A stretch of 64,000 nucleotides of DNA from contig NZ_BMHI01000002.1 in NCBI RefSeq assembly GCF_014640635.1, forward strand, positions 248,001-312,000, in the 5' to 3' direction. Shown in pieces: positions 32,938 to 41,139 of this stretch. The notes under the pieces were generated by a model. It was not told the DNA's origin, searched no databases, and saw only the letters and a list, made by a program, of their open reading frames with translations. The DNA comes from Flexivirga endophytica (GTDB lineage Bacteria; Actinomycetota; Actinomycetes; Actinomycetales; Dermatophilaceae). Positions within the stretch are counted from its first letter, which is position 1. Each line of letters starts with the position of its first letter. The position numbers were made by a program, and so were the translations under genes.

Positions 32938-34320
32938 TCATGCCTCGAGTGCCTCGGCAGCATTCTCGTCCTTCGGCGGCGGCGCCGCACGCAGCAGCAC
33001 GGCGAGCAGCCCACCGAGGACCATCACGATGCCCACTAGCCAGAGGCCGGTCTTCTCGGTGCCGGTGCCGTCCTTGAGCCAGCCGGTGAAGTATGGCGCG
33101 AAGAATCCGGCCGAGTTGCCGACCGAGTTGACCAGCGCGATCCCACTCGCGGCGGCGGCGCCGGACAGGAAGTTCGTCGGCAGCGCCCAGAAGGTCGGCA
33201 GCGCGCACATGATGCCGACGGCGCAGATCGTCACCGCGACCATCGCCGCGAACGGGCTGCCGAGATAGAGCGTGATCGGGATGGCGATCCCGCCGACGAT
33301 GGTGGGACCGGCGACGTGCCAGACACGTTCGCGGGTCCGGTCGCCGTGCAGTGCCCACGGGATCATGACCGCGGCGCCGATGACGTAGGGCACGGCATTG
33401 ATCAGACCGCGCTCCACCACCGAGTAGTTGGTGCCGAACTGCTCGGAGAAGCCGGAGATGATCGAGGGCAGGAAGAAGCCGAGTGCGTAGAGCCCGTAGA
33501 CGATCCCGAAGTAGACGAAGGCGAGCGCCCAGACACGAGGCCGGGTCAACGACTGCAGGATGCTGACCTGGTATGCGCGACTGCGGCCGCGTTCCTCGGC
33601 GTCGAGAGTCCGTTGCAGTGCGTCGCGTTCGGCCAGTGGCATCCACTTGGCGTTCTCCGGACGGTCGGTGAGGTAGAACCACGTGACGACACCGAGCACG
33701 ACCGCCGGCACACCCTCGATGAGGAACATCACCCGCCAGCCGTCGAGTCCGATCCAGCCGTGCGCGTGCTCGATCAACAGCGACGAGATCGGTGTGCCGA
33801 TCGCGCTGGACAGAGGGACGGCGACCATGAAAAGCGCTGTCATCCGGGCGCGTTCGCGTTGTGGGAACCAGAACGTCAGGTAGAGCACGATGCCGGGGAA
33901 GAAGCCTGCCTCGGCGACACCGAGCAGGAAGCGCAGCACGTAGAGCGTGCCGGCGTTGGGCACGAAGGTGATCGCGGCCGCGACGATGCCCCAGGTGACG
34001 AGGATGCGCGCGATCCAGCGCCGCGCGCCGAACTTGTGCAGCGCCATGTTGCTCGGCACCTCGAGCAGCAGGTAGCCCAGGAAGAAGATGCCGGACGCGA
34101 AGCCGAACATCGACCCGGACAGGTGCAGGTCGTCGTTCATGCCGTTCGGGCCGGCGAACCCGATGTTGGTGCGATCCAGGTAGTTGACGAAATAGAGCAA
34201 CGCCACGAACGGGACGAGTCTGCGCACCGACCGACGCACGGCGCTGCGCAGCAACGGGTCGTCGGCAGGTGGCGCTGCCGCCACGGGAGTCTTGGTCAGA
34301 TCAGGGCGCGACTCCGTCAT
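32938..34320 (-). CDS. MFS transporter, anion:cation symporter (ACS) family
   Basis: 460 residues, twelve helices. The N-terminal block LLYFVNYLDRTNIGFA and the following GIFFLGYLLLEVPSNMALHKFGARRWIARI are hallmarks of ACS carriers such as those for tartrate, glucarate or hydroxyphenylacetate. Likely imports an organic anion by cation symport. Long central loop (residues about 195-240). Divergent from the GIY-YIG-like gene; the ATG at 34320 is 38 bp from that gene's start. Confidence 0.88.
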   Translation of the reverse strand: MTESRPDLTKTPVAAAPPADDPLLRSAVRRSVRRLVPFVALLYFVNYLDRTNIGFAGPNGMNDDLHLSGSMFGFASGIFFLGYLLLEVPSNMALHKFGARRWIARILVTWGIVAAAITFVPNAGTLYVLRFLLGVAEAGFFPGIVLYLTFWFPQRERARMTALFMVAVPLSSAIGTPISSLLIEHAHGWIGLDGWRVMFLIEGVPAVVLGVVTWFYLTDRPENAKWMPLAERDALQRTLDAEERGRSRAYQVSILQSLTRPRVWALAFVYFGIVYGLYALGFFLPSIISGFSEQFGTNYSVVERGLINAVPYVIGAAVMIPWALHGDRTRERVWHVAGPTIVGGIAIPITLYLGSPFAAMVAVTICAVGIMCALPTFWALPTNFLSGAAAASGIALVNSVGNSAGFFAPYFTGWLKDGTGTEKTGLWLVGIVMVLGGLLAVLLRAAPPPKDENAAEALEA

Positions 34321-34358
34321 GCCTTCAAACGTATCGGCATCCGCGGTACAACTGGGAC

Positions 34359-34778
34359 GTGGACGACACAGAGGTCTGGCATGTCCGGGACGGCGAGCTC
34401 GTGGGCGATCGCCCGGATTCGTGGGTCTATGTCTGGCGGCTGCCGGACAGTCCCGACCCGCGCGCGAACATCCTGTATGTCGGCACGACCGGGATGACTC
34501 CGGCGCTGCGCAGTTGGTTGCACCTGCACTCCAAGGACAAGGAGGTCGGCAGGGTCAGGAAGCGCTTCCCGAAGATCGACACCGAAGCCGCTGACATCTA
34601 TGCGTTTCCGGTGCCTGCGGGCATGTCGCGCCCGCAGGTCAAACACGCCTTGGTGCACGCGCTCGCCGACGCCGGCCTGCTGGCACCGGAGTATGTCGGC
34701 CCGCCACTCGAGGGGACTTCGCACGCGAGCGACGCCGTGGCGTCATACGTCGCAGAAGTCGTGGCCCAACTCACCTGA
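34359..34778 (+). CDS. GIY-YIG-like fold protein, function unknown
   Basis: 139 residues. The N-terminal part contains SWVYVWRLPDSPDPRANILYVGTTG (given here as a position: residues about 20-44). It resembles the two strands of a GIY-YIG nuclease with Y-V-x at one end and ILYVGTT at the other; an Arg-containing helix follows (ALRSWLHLHSKD). The catalytic Glu of true GIY-YIG nucleases is not obvious, so this may be a binding domain. Start GTG 34359 is inferred from the beginning of protein-like sequence. Confidence 0.5.
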   Translation: MDDTEVWHVRDGELVGDRPDSWVYVWRLPDSPDPRANILYVGTTGMTPALRSWLHLHSKDKEVGRVRKRFPKIDTEAADIYAFPVPAGMSRPQVKHALVHALADAGLLAPEYVGPPLEGTSHASDAVASYVAEVVAQLT

Positions 34779-35098
34779 CCCGCTCGCTGGTCCCGCAGTC
34801 ACGACGCCCCTTGGACGTCACCTGCTCGTCGTGGTCGACCTCGCTGTGGCCTGGGGGCTGACAAGGCCGCGGAGACGCGGATTCCATCATCTTGTCCAGA
34901 TCCTCAGGATTCGACGTCGCGTAGGACGTCCCCGTCCCGGGGAAGAAGTCCGGACGGCTTGTGCGGGGATCGGTATCGCCCGGCCGGGTAGATCGCGTCT
35001 TGACCTTCCCGTTCGCCTTTTGTGGAACGTCATGTGAGACAGCCAGCGCGCAGGATCGTGCGCCCACGAATCGGCGGGCTACGAGATCCGTCATTACC
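34779..35098. other. intergenic stretch without a supported gene
   Basis: About 320 bp. A reading frame of about 107 codons exists on the minus strand (35094-34771), but its codon use and composition are not convincing and it matches nothing I know. No hairpins worth calling. Confidence 0.4.
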
Positions 35099-35104
35099 TA
35101 AAGT
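35099..35104 (+). promoter_or_regulatory. -10 box of leaderless aph-like gene
   Basis: TAAAGT, 7 nt before the ATG at 35112. Confidence 0.4.
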
Positions 35105-35111
35105 GAGTGGC

Positions 35112-35873
35112 ATGTCCGAGGGAGAGCAGCCACTGACGGGAGGCAACGCGACCCCCGGTGGGGCAGTTCGGCGCGGCGACACTGTGCGCAAGCCATGGAC
35201 CGCAAGCACGCCCTTGGTACGCGAGTACATCGACGCGTTGGCAACTCGTGCCGTACCCGTGCCGCAACACTTCGGCTGCGACAACCGAGGCAGACAAGTC
35301 ATCGAGTTCATGTATGGAACGCTCGCTCACGAGCATGGCCCGCTGAGCGAGGGACAACTCACCGCGGTCGGGCGGCTTATCCGTCGTATCCACGATGCAA
35401 GCGAGTCGATCCCTTTCGTCGATGAGGCTTGGGATGTGTTGATTCCACCACCCGACACGGCGAGCCTGCTATGTCACAACGACTTAGCGCCATGGAACCT
35501 TGTGCTGAACGGCAGCGTGATGGTCTTCATCGACTGGGACGGCGCAGGACCGAGCACCCGCGTGTGGGACCTGGCCTATGCCGCGCAATCGTTCGCGGGG
35601 ATCGACCCGTCGAATGCCCCAAAGGTTGCCGCCCGGCGGCTGAGCTGCCTCATCGCCGGATACGCACCCAACGAGCAGATGCGGCAACAGCTTCCGGCGG
35701 CGATCGTTCAGAGGACAGCCGCGATGCACCAGCTACTCCGAACCGCGGCGGACAATGGTCGGCAACCTTGGGCTGCCATGTTCACCTCCGGACATGGCAC
35801 CTACTGGGCGAACGCGGCAGACTACGCCGTCCTGCACGAGTCCTATTGGCACCACGCGACCTCGTCGGAGTAG
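35112..35873 (+). CDS. APH/choline-kinase family phosphotransferase
   Basis: 253 residues. Brenner motif LCHNDLAPWNLVL (about residues 118-130) with catalytic Asp and Mg-binding Asn, then the metal-binding Asp in VFIDWDGAGPSTRVWDLAY (about 137-155). The N-terminal nucleotide lobe is short but present. Family members phosphorylate aminoglycosides, macrolides or small metabolites; this one is not close enough to any named resistance enzyme to assign a drug. Part of the accessory patch at 34.4-41.1 kb. Confidence 0.78.
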   Translation: MSEGEQPLTGGNATPGGAVRRGDTVRKPWTASTPLVREYIDALATRAVPVPQHFGCDNRGRQVIEFMYGTLAHEHGPLSEGQLTAVGRLIRRIHDASESIPFVDEAWDVLIPPPDTASLLCHNDLAPWNLVLNGSVMVFIDWDGAGPSTRVWDLAYAAQSFAGIDPSNAPKVAARRLSCLIAGYAPNEQMRQQLPAAIVQRTAAMHQLLRTAADNGRQPWAAMFTSGHGTYWANAADYAVLHESYWHHATSSE

Positions 35874-35962
35874 CCGACCCGGTATCGGTCGACGCTCGTG
35901 TGTGGCACTGTCGCGCAGTGCAACCGGATGCGTGGATAGTCATCCGTTCTCTTCAGGCCTTT

Positions 35963-35968
35963 TACACT
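35963..35968 (+). promoter_or_regulatory. -10 box of leaderless grpB-like gene
   Basis: TACACT, 6 nt before the GTG at 35975; supports that start over an in-frame upstream GTG. Confidence 0.45.
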
Positions 35969-35974
35969 TCGAAC

Positions 35975-36550
35975 GTGCCATTTCCCGACGAACTCGCGCC
36001 GACCGGTGTTCGTGTTCTCGGGTATCAGCAGGAGTGGGCAGACGAGGCGCACGAACTCACTGTTCGTCTGCGTGCGCTGGTTCCGGACGCAGTTGTAGTC
36101 GAGCACATCGGATCGACTTCGATCCCGGGCATGAGCGCCAAGGACTGCCTCGACATGATGATCGTGGTCGCTGACCTCGACACGACGACAGCAGGTACGT
36201 CGCTGACCGAGGTGGGATACCGCCGCCGCCCGGAACCGTGGAACAACGATGAGCCGGCGCAGGGCCGGCTGTGGCCGAAGATGGTGTTCGCTCCACCCGA
36301 AGGTGGTCGTGCGGTGAACATCCACGTGCGGCTTGCGGGTGTGCCCACAACACGGGTGGCTTTGTTGTTCCGCGATTTTCTGCGTGCGAGCCCTGGGCAT
36401 GCCCGGACCTGGGCGCATTTCAAGATCGCGGCGGCCGAGGCCGCGGACGACCTGGCTGCCTACGGAGCAATCAAGGAGCCGGCGTGGCGACTACTAATGG
36501 ACCTGGCCGAGCAATGGTCGACCGAGACGGGCTGGTCACCTGACGCGTAG
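35975..36550 (+). CDS. GrpB family protein (UPF0157, nucleotidyltransferase fold)
   Basis: 191 residues. The block VVVEHIGSTSIPGMSAKDCLDMMI (residues about 44-67) carries the conserved HIGSTSIPG and KDxLD signature of the GrpB family, a nucleotidyltransferase-like fold of unknown substrate. C-terminal half with NIHVRLAG and the helix KIAAAEAADDLAAYGAIKEP is also typical. Complete length. The frame is open upstream over the aph gene but not protein-like there. Confidence 0.82.
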   Translation: MPFPDELAPTGVRVLGYQQEWADEAHELTVRLRALVPDAVVVEHIGSTSIPGMSAKDCLDMMIVVADLDTTTAGTSLTEVGYRRRPEPWNNDEPAQGRLWPKMVFAPPEGGRAVNIHVRLAGVPTTRVALLFRDFLRASPGHARTWAHFKIAAAEAADDLAAYGAIKEPAWRLLMDLAEQWSTETGWSPDA

Positions 36551-36628
36551 CCCACGCAACGCTCGACCTGCGTCGGTAGACGATCCGTTTGCGGAACGTT
36601 GACTGGGCAGTTCCTCGTGTCGTTCGGA

Positions 36629-37430
36629 TCAGTTGGCGATCCGTTCGTGGATCAAGGCTGTGAGGTGTTCTGTCGTGTCGTGCGCTTCGTGTTCGTGCTG
36701 GCCCCAGTCGTCGACGACGTTTCCCACGTAGCGTCCGAGGCCAGGGAGAGGACGCGCCGGTGTCGTGAGGGCAGGAGCGGTAGAACCCGTTCGGCTGCCT
36801 CGTTCTTGGAGACAATCTGACCGGTCTGCGCGGTGACAAGCATCCGTGCCAGCGTGAGAAGCACGTTGCGTTCATCCCCGAGGAAGTTGCTCAGCAGTGG
36901 CTCGACGCTGTCGCGGATGGATTGGCGCAAATCGGCATTCGGAACTGGATCGAGGAGGTCGCGCGGGTGCGGGCCGCGTAGACACTCCGCGTGCTGTCGT
37001 GAGCTGGCGATGAGTACGGCCAGATCGGGATTGACTCGCCGCCGCGGGATGCCGCCATCGATGAACTCGTCCCGTAACCACTCGCCGTAGAGGAAGTCGC
37101 AGACTGGTGGGTACTTCCATGGCACGACATCGTCGAGCACCACTGAGGTCAGTTCCAGGGGACGTCCTGGTGTGACTGTGGCCCTCCGTCCTGAGAATCG
37201 CAGAAGGAAGGCCATCAGTTCATTTCGCTCATGGAAGGACAACGATCGGGCGGTCACGAGGAGTAGATCGATATCGCTATCGGGCCGCAGCCCAGTTGAG
37301 TCCCGCATAGTGGTGTAGCGCGGTCGCCGACAACCCACGAGCCCGTCAGGTAGACACCGCGCAGGTTGCCTGGCGCAACGTGGTCCAGGTACCCCAGCAA
37401 CTGTTTGATGACTGACTCCATGTCTCGCAT
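36629..37430 (-). pseudogene. aminoglycoside nucleotidyltransferase (aadA-like, DUF4111), two frameshifts
   Basis: Starting at ATG 37430 (MRDMESVIKQLLGYLDHVAP) the frame reaches VYLTGSWVVGD. It must then shift between 37337 and 37280 to give GLRPDSDIDLLLV, the metal-binding DxD of the family. That frame stays open through the DUF4111-like helical domain (LTSVVLDDVVPWKYPPVCDF, LLSNFLGDERNVLLTLARML). Near 36750 a second shift is needed to read GLGRYVGNVVDDW and the natural C-terminus ALIHERIAN with a stop at 36629. The GS motif and PDSDID are also further apart than in intact enzymes. Either a decayed resistance-type gene or sequencing errors. Confidence 0.65.
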
Positions 37431-37593
37431 CCTCGTGACCGCAAACCGGGTGCGTCAATACATTTGTCCCAAAGCTCCGAGTCGTCGAAACGAACGACAC
37501 AGTTGCGCCGCAAGTGGATCGACATACGGCGAAGCTGGATTATCAAGCCTGGAGCCTGGGTGCGGCTATGTGGGTGCGTGCCATGATCCCGTT

Positions 37594-38061
37594 ATGGCGA
37601 TCGATTCCGTGTCACCGCATGGGCCGACTGCGGCTGCTGGGGTAGCCGTCTTCAACGGCTCGGGCAGCTTGCTGCTCGGTCGCCATGCGCACGACGATCG
37701 GTGGGCAACATTCGGCGGTTCCGTCGAGGCCGGCGAATCGACTCAAGTTGCGGCTCTGCGCGAGGTGCGTGAGGAGGCCGGTCTCCCACTCGGGGACCTG
37801 GAGATGTTCGGAACCTTCGGTGGGTCCCCGATCTACACCGTTCAATACGCCGATGGGTCCTCGGAGAGCTACACCGTGACGATGTTCGGGCACGTCATGT
37901 GCCGCGAGGTCCGACCGCGACCCGATGGCATCGAGATCTTGGAGTGCCGTTGGTTTACCCCAGATGACCTCGAGGCAGCGATCCTTGCGGAGGACATGGC
38001 AGAGATCGTTCCCGCGGCTTTGGACTGGTTCCGATCACGTCGTGCCAGGCCTGACAGCTGA
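37594..38061 (+). CDS. Nudix hydrolase
   Basis: 155 residues with a complete Nudix box: GGSVEAGESTQVAALREVRE followed by EAGL (residues about 48-71). The barrel begins VAVFNGSGSLLLGRH. Substrates of the family are nucleoside diphosphates linked to another group; specificity unknown. ATG 37594 is preceded at 6 nt by CATGAT, suggestive of a leaderless transcript. Confidence 0.85.
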   Translation: MAIDSVSPHGPTAAAGVAVFNGSGSLLLGRHAHDDRWATFGGSVEAGESTQVAALREVREEAGLPLGDLEMFGTFGGSPIYTVQYADGSSESYTVTMFGHVMCREVRPRPDGIEILECRWFTPDDLEAAILAEDMAEIVPAALDWFRSRRARPDS

Positions 38062-38448
38062 GGTCGCGGCTGCAGTGGGTTTCCCGCAGACCGATCGTCT
38101 TGTGAGGCGCGGAGACCCCTAGCCGACGGAGTGGCATAGAGAGCTGGTCGGGGAAGACGCGAATCACCGCAGCCGCTTCCCCATGCCTGTCCCTGGAGAC
38201 CCAACCGCGGCCGCATTACGGTCCCAACATGCCGACACCAGCCATGCGATCTGCACCAACGATGAACCACGGACGAGCTACGCCACCCCAACTCTGGGGC
38301 AGTTGCTCGCCATGGGGTCACTTCGCGCGGCGCCGACACCGTGGTCCGCGCCGCCGCAGCGGCCCGACAGCTGCGATAGCAGGATTGCAGCGCGGCGGTC
38401 GTACGGCGAGGGTGAAACGGGATCGGAGTGGCGAGCAGAATATTCACT
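38062..38448. other. intergenic stretch without a supported gene
   Basis: 387 bp between the Nudix and DinB-like genes. Open frames are present in several phases, as expected at this GC, but none is protein-like; no repeats or hairpins stand out. Confidence 0.4.
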
Positions 38449-38910
38449 ATGAGCACCGCCGAGAACGAGGACGTACTGGATCTCTTCGACCAAGCCTGGA
38501 AGCGTTTACAGCGACGGATGGATGGCATTTCCGATCCAGAATGGGGATGGCGACCTGCTGAGATCGAAGCCGAGATCAGCATTCGCTGGCGGCTTGAGCA
38601 CATCACCGACCTTCTTGCTGAGCCGCGAAATTGGACCTGGCTGGGGCTTCCCGTGCCTGAAGCACAGGGCGCGGCGGGCGCTGCGCGGTCCGCGGCGTCC
38701 GCTTGCTCTTCAATGGCTGCCGCCTACGAGCTCTTTCGGGGCAGCCTCAGCGATGGCTCAGTCAACTTCGATGCCGAGGTTGGCCCGGCGGCAGGTCCCT
38801 TCGCATCGGCGACACGCCGCTCGTTTGTGCTTCACATTGCGGATGAACTCATCCACCACGGCGCGGAAGCTGCTCTGCTCCGAGACCTATACGCCGCACA
38901 GTCTCGGTAG
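38449..38910 (+). CDS. DinB family protein
   Basis: 153 residues, predicted four-helix bundle. Features: an N-terminal helix (VLDLFDQAWKRLQRRMDGIS), WRPAEIEAEISIRWRLEHITD with the first metal His, and LHIADELIHHGAEAALLRDL with the HxxxH-like C-terminal ligands. DinB/YfiT proteins are metal-dependent thiol transferases or related. Start ATG 38449. Located in the accessory patch. Confidence 0.75.
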   Translation: MSTAENEDVLDLFDQAWKRLQRRMDGISDPEWGWRPAEIEAEISIRWRLEHITDLLAEPRNWTWLGLPVPEAQGAAGAARSAASACSSMAAAYELFRGSLSDGSVNFDAEVGPAAGPFASATRRSFVLHIADELIHHGAEAALLRDLYAAQSR

Positions 38911-38964
38911 CGGAACGTCTTGCGGCACGTCCGCGTGCCGATCTGTCCCGACGAGGTTGCTTGA

Positions 38965-39369
38965 GTGATGGACCGGTGCGAGGCTCACTCGATGGTCAAG
39001 TCCGGCAATCAAGTTGCCCGCGGGGTTCTGTTCCTCGACGGGGTGGGGTGCCTGGTGTCATCTGTCGTGGTCGCAGCCAGCCCTCGGCTTGTCGGAGTCA
39101 TCGACGAATCCATGAGGTCGCGTCCGTGGATCGTGGGTGCACTCGCTGCGACGGGCACGATGATGACCGCTGGTGGCCTCCGGTCGGGAAGTCCGACGGC
39201 GTTGCAAAGCGCGGCCGTAGCCAACGCAGGGTGGGTGGCTGGCTGCGCACTCGCAGTTCCTGGGCGGACCGGTTGGGGACTGCGTCTGGTGTCCGCGACC
39301 GCGCTCCTCGATGCGACCATGGGCGTCCTGCAGTTGCACCTCGCTGCCAGTTCATCGGCTCAGCGCTAA
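38965..39369 (+). CDS. four-helix membrane protein, unknown function
   Basis: 134 residues from GTG 38965 (or about 125 from ATG 38992). Four hydrophobic helices around residues 18-40, 52-72, 80-97 and 105-125. The motif of an aromatic-poor, Gly/Ala-rich bundle resembles small four-helix integral membrane proteins of actinobacteria, but I cannot name the family. Confidence 0.6.
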   Translation: MMDRCEAHSMVKSGNQVARGVLFLDGVGCLVSSVVVAASPRLVGVIDESMRSRPWIVGALAATGTMMTAGGLRSGSPTALQSAAVANAGWVAGCALAVPGRTGWGLRLVSATALLDATMGVLQLHLAASSSAQR

Positions 39370-39388
39370 TTGGAACACGTCACTTGGC

Positions 39389-39826
39389 TCAGCCCTGCAG
39401 GCTGTCGATGGCCTTGTCGATACGTCGCTGGCGTGTCTCCGGTTTCTTGGCGCTCTCGATGGCGTGCACGTGCTGTCGTTTGCGGCCGTCAGAAAGGTCG
39501 TCGTAGGCGGCGCGGGCACCTGGGTTGTTGTCGAGAGCCGTGGCGAAGTCGGCTGGCTCGGCGACGATGCGTGGCTGGGTGTCGAGCTCCAATTCGACCT
39601 CGACCGCCTCGCCGATCGCGACGTCCGCGGCCTGCCGGTTGGCGTTACTGAGGCCGATCAGGTGGCGGCCGCGCATGATGGCGATGCGACTTCGCCACGA
39701 GTGACCGTTGAGCGTGATGATCACGGGCGGACGAGCGCCACCGCCGAGCGCATCCACCACCTCGGGCGGGACGTGCAGCCCGCGCATGGGCTCGGGTGGT
39801 TCGACACGGGTCAGAAACTTCGTCAT
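39389..39826 (-). CDS. YdeI/OmpD-associated (DUF1905-containing) family protein
   Basis: 145 residues. N-terminal DUF1905 beta-barrel (VPPEVVDALGGGARPPVIIT, then GHSWRSRIAIMRGRHLIGLS) and C-terminal YdeI-like helical part (ALDNNPGARAAYDDLSDGRK, then HAIESAKKPETRQRRIDKAI). The second block is the classic HxxWIxxAKxxxTRxxRIxKA-type motif. Family role is vague (stress or bacteriocin protection). ATG 39826 has GGAGAAAG upstream; an earlier ATG is less likely. Confidence 0.82.
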   Translation of the reverse strand: MTKFLTRVEPPEPMRGLHVPPEVVDALGGGARPPVIITLNGHSWRSRIAIMRGRHLIGLSNANRQAADVAIGEAVEVELELDTQPRIVAEPADFATALDNNPGARAAYDDLSDGRKRQHVHAIESAKKPETRQRRIDKAIDSLQG

Positions 39827-39958
39827 CTTTCTCCAGCCGTCTTGATGACGCACGCAGATGTCACCGCGCTCCGGTCGAGGAGCGCTTCTCCTTGACGAGT
39901 GGGCGCGATGGCCGATGTCCGGGGCGGCTGCGCCACGCCGCCCCGGACAACTCTCAAA

Positions 39959-40372
39959 CTATTCAGCGTACGGCTGGTCCGTTCCCTGCTCGCTGTAGCC
40001 GACGCTCCAGATGTAGCCGTCCGGGTCGGCGAAGGTGCCGCCGTACCCGCCCCACGGCAGAGCGCCGGCGGGGTTGAGGATCGTGGCGCCCGCACTCTGC
40101 GCCTCGGCCATGATCTCGTCGACCCGTTCCTCGGTGCGGACGACGTAGGTCAGCACCAGCCCGCTGAAGCCGCTGCCCTCGGGGCTCGTGCCGACTTGGT
40201 CGGCCAGGCCGTCGCGGCCGTAGAAGCCGACCGGGGAGGCGCCGTCCGCTTCGAAGAACACCGAGATGCCGAAGTCGTTCTGGACCTTCCAGCCGAGCCC
40301 TTCGGTGTAGAACCGCTTGGCCCGGTCCATGTCCCGGACGGCGAGAAGAATTGAGCTGACGTGCGCTTTCAT
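39959..40372 (-). CDS. VOC family protein (glyoxalase/bleomycin-resistance fold)
   Basis: 137 residues. Single VOC module pair: SSILLAVRDMDRAKRFYTEG at the N-terminus and GTFADPDGYIWSVGYSEQG at the C-terminus, where the metal or substrate-binding position is Trp rather than Glu. Such proteins act as dioxygenases, lyases or drug-binding proteins. ATG 40372 with AAGGAG upstream. Divergent from a tetR gene with two palindromic operators between, so probably its target. Confidence 0.82.
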   Translation of the reverse strand: MKAHVSSILLAVRDMDRAKRFYTEGLGWKVQNDFGISVFFEADGASPVGFYGRDGLADQVGTSPEGSGFSGLVLTYVVRTEERVDEIMAEAQSAGATILNPAGALPWGGYGGTFADPDGYIWSVGYSEQGTDQPYAE

Positions 40373-40430
40373 GACTGGCTCCTTGCGAATGGGTGTGAGC
40401 TTCCGACTGCACAGCGGCGCCTGTTCCAAC

Positions 40431-40499
40431 CGGCACGGACCGTGCCGTGTCGCTAGCGTGCAATGATGAGACGGTCAAAGTCAAGACGGCACGTGCCGT
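40431..40499. promoter_or_regulatory. two palindromic operators between VOC and tetR genes
   Basis: Site 1 CGGCACG-gac-CGTGCCG (40431-40447); site 2 ACGGCACGTGCCGT (40486-40499), a perfect 14-bp palindrome. Both share the half-site CGGCAC and probably bind the TetR protein encoded downstream. Confidence 0.65.
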
Positions 40500-40504
40500 T
40501 CCGT

Positions 40505-40510
40505 TACGCT
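40505..40510 (+). promoter_or_regulatory. -10 box of leaderless tetR
   Basis: TACGCT, 7 nt before the ATG at 40518 and 6 nt after operator site 2, so repressor and polymerase would compete. Confidence 0.45.
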
Positions 40511-40517
40511 GGCGAGC

Positions 40518-41102
40518 ATGGATGCCGACCGGGTCAACACGCACACCGACGCCCGCAGCGAGACGATCCGGAGCGCGACGCTCGAACTGGCTCAGGAGCT
40601 CGGCTTCGCCAAGCTCAGCATCGAGGCCGTCGCGGCTCGCGCCGGCGTAGGCAAACACACGATCTATCGCCGTTGGCCATCGAAGGGAGCCCTGTTCCTC
40701 GATGCAGTTCTCTCATCGCACGAAACAATCCTCGAGTACCCCGACACCGGCGACATCGTGGCCGACCTGAGAGAGCAGATCCTCGCGGCGGTCGAACTGC
40801 TCGCCCGACCTCCGCTGGACGGGCTCTTCCGCTCTCTGCTCGGTGAGGCTCAACAGGACGCTGCCATCTCCGCCGCACTCAACGAGCGATTCATCGCGCC
40901 GCAGACCCAGCGAACGATCGACCGGCTGGAGAAGGCCCGCGACGCCGGCCAACTTTCCCCCGACCTCGACCTGGAGCTCGCGATGTCGATCCTGTCCGGG
41001 CCGATCTACTTCCAGTTCCTCATCACGGCTCAGCCGCTGACCCACGACTACATCGACAGGTTGCTCGCAGCTCTCTTCGCCGGTCTGGGCCCACGACCCT
41101 GA
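40518..41102 (+). CDS. TetR family transcriptional regulator
   Basis: 194 residues. TetR_N HTH (residues about 12-60: RSATLELAQELGFAKLSIEA, then VGKHTIYRRWPSKGALFLDA) and a TetR_C_11-like C-terminal domain (ADLREQILAAVELLARPPLD onward). Likely represses itself and the divergent VOC gene through two nearly identical palindromes. Ligand unknown. Confidence 0.9.
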   Translation: MDADRVNTHTDARSETIRSATLELAQELGFAKLSIEAVAARAGVGKHTIYRRWPSKGALFLDAVLSSHETILEYPDTGDIVADLREQILAAVELLARPPLDGLFRSLLGEAQQDAAISAALNERFIAPQTQRTIDRLEKARDAGQLSPDLDLELAMSILSGPIYFQFLITAQPLTHDYIDRLLAALFAGLGPRP

Positions 41103-41139
41103 GACTCAGAGTGTTGCTTGCCCACTCGACCGGCAAGAG

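Noticed and set aside
34771-35094. 107-codon minus-strand frame before the aph-like gene
   Set aside because: Irregular codon use, no SD, no recognisable fold; kept only as an intergenic note.
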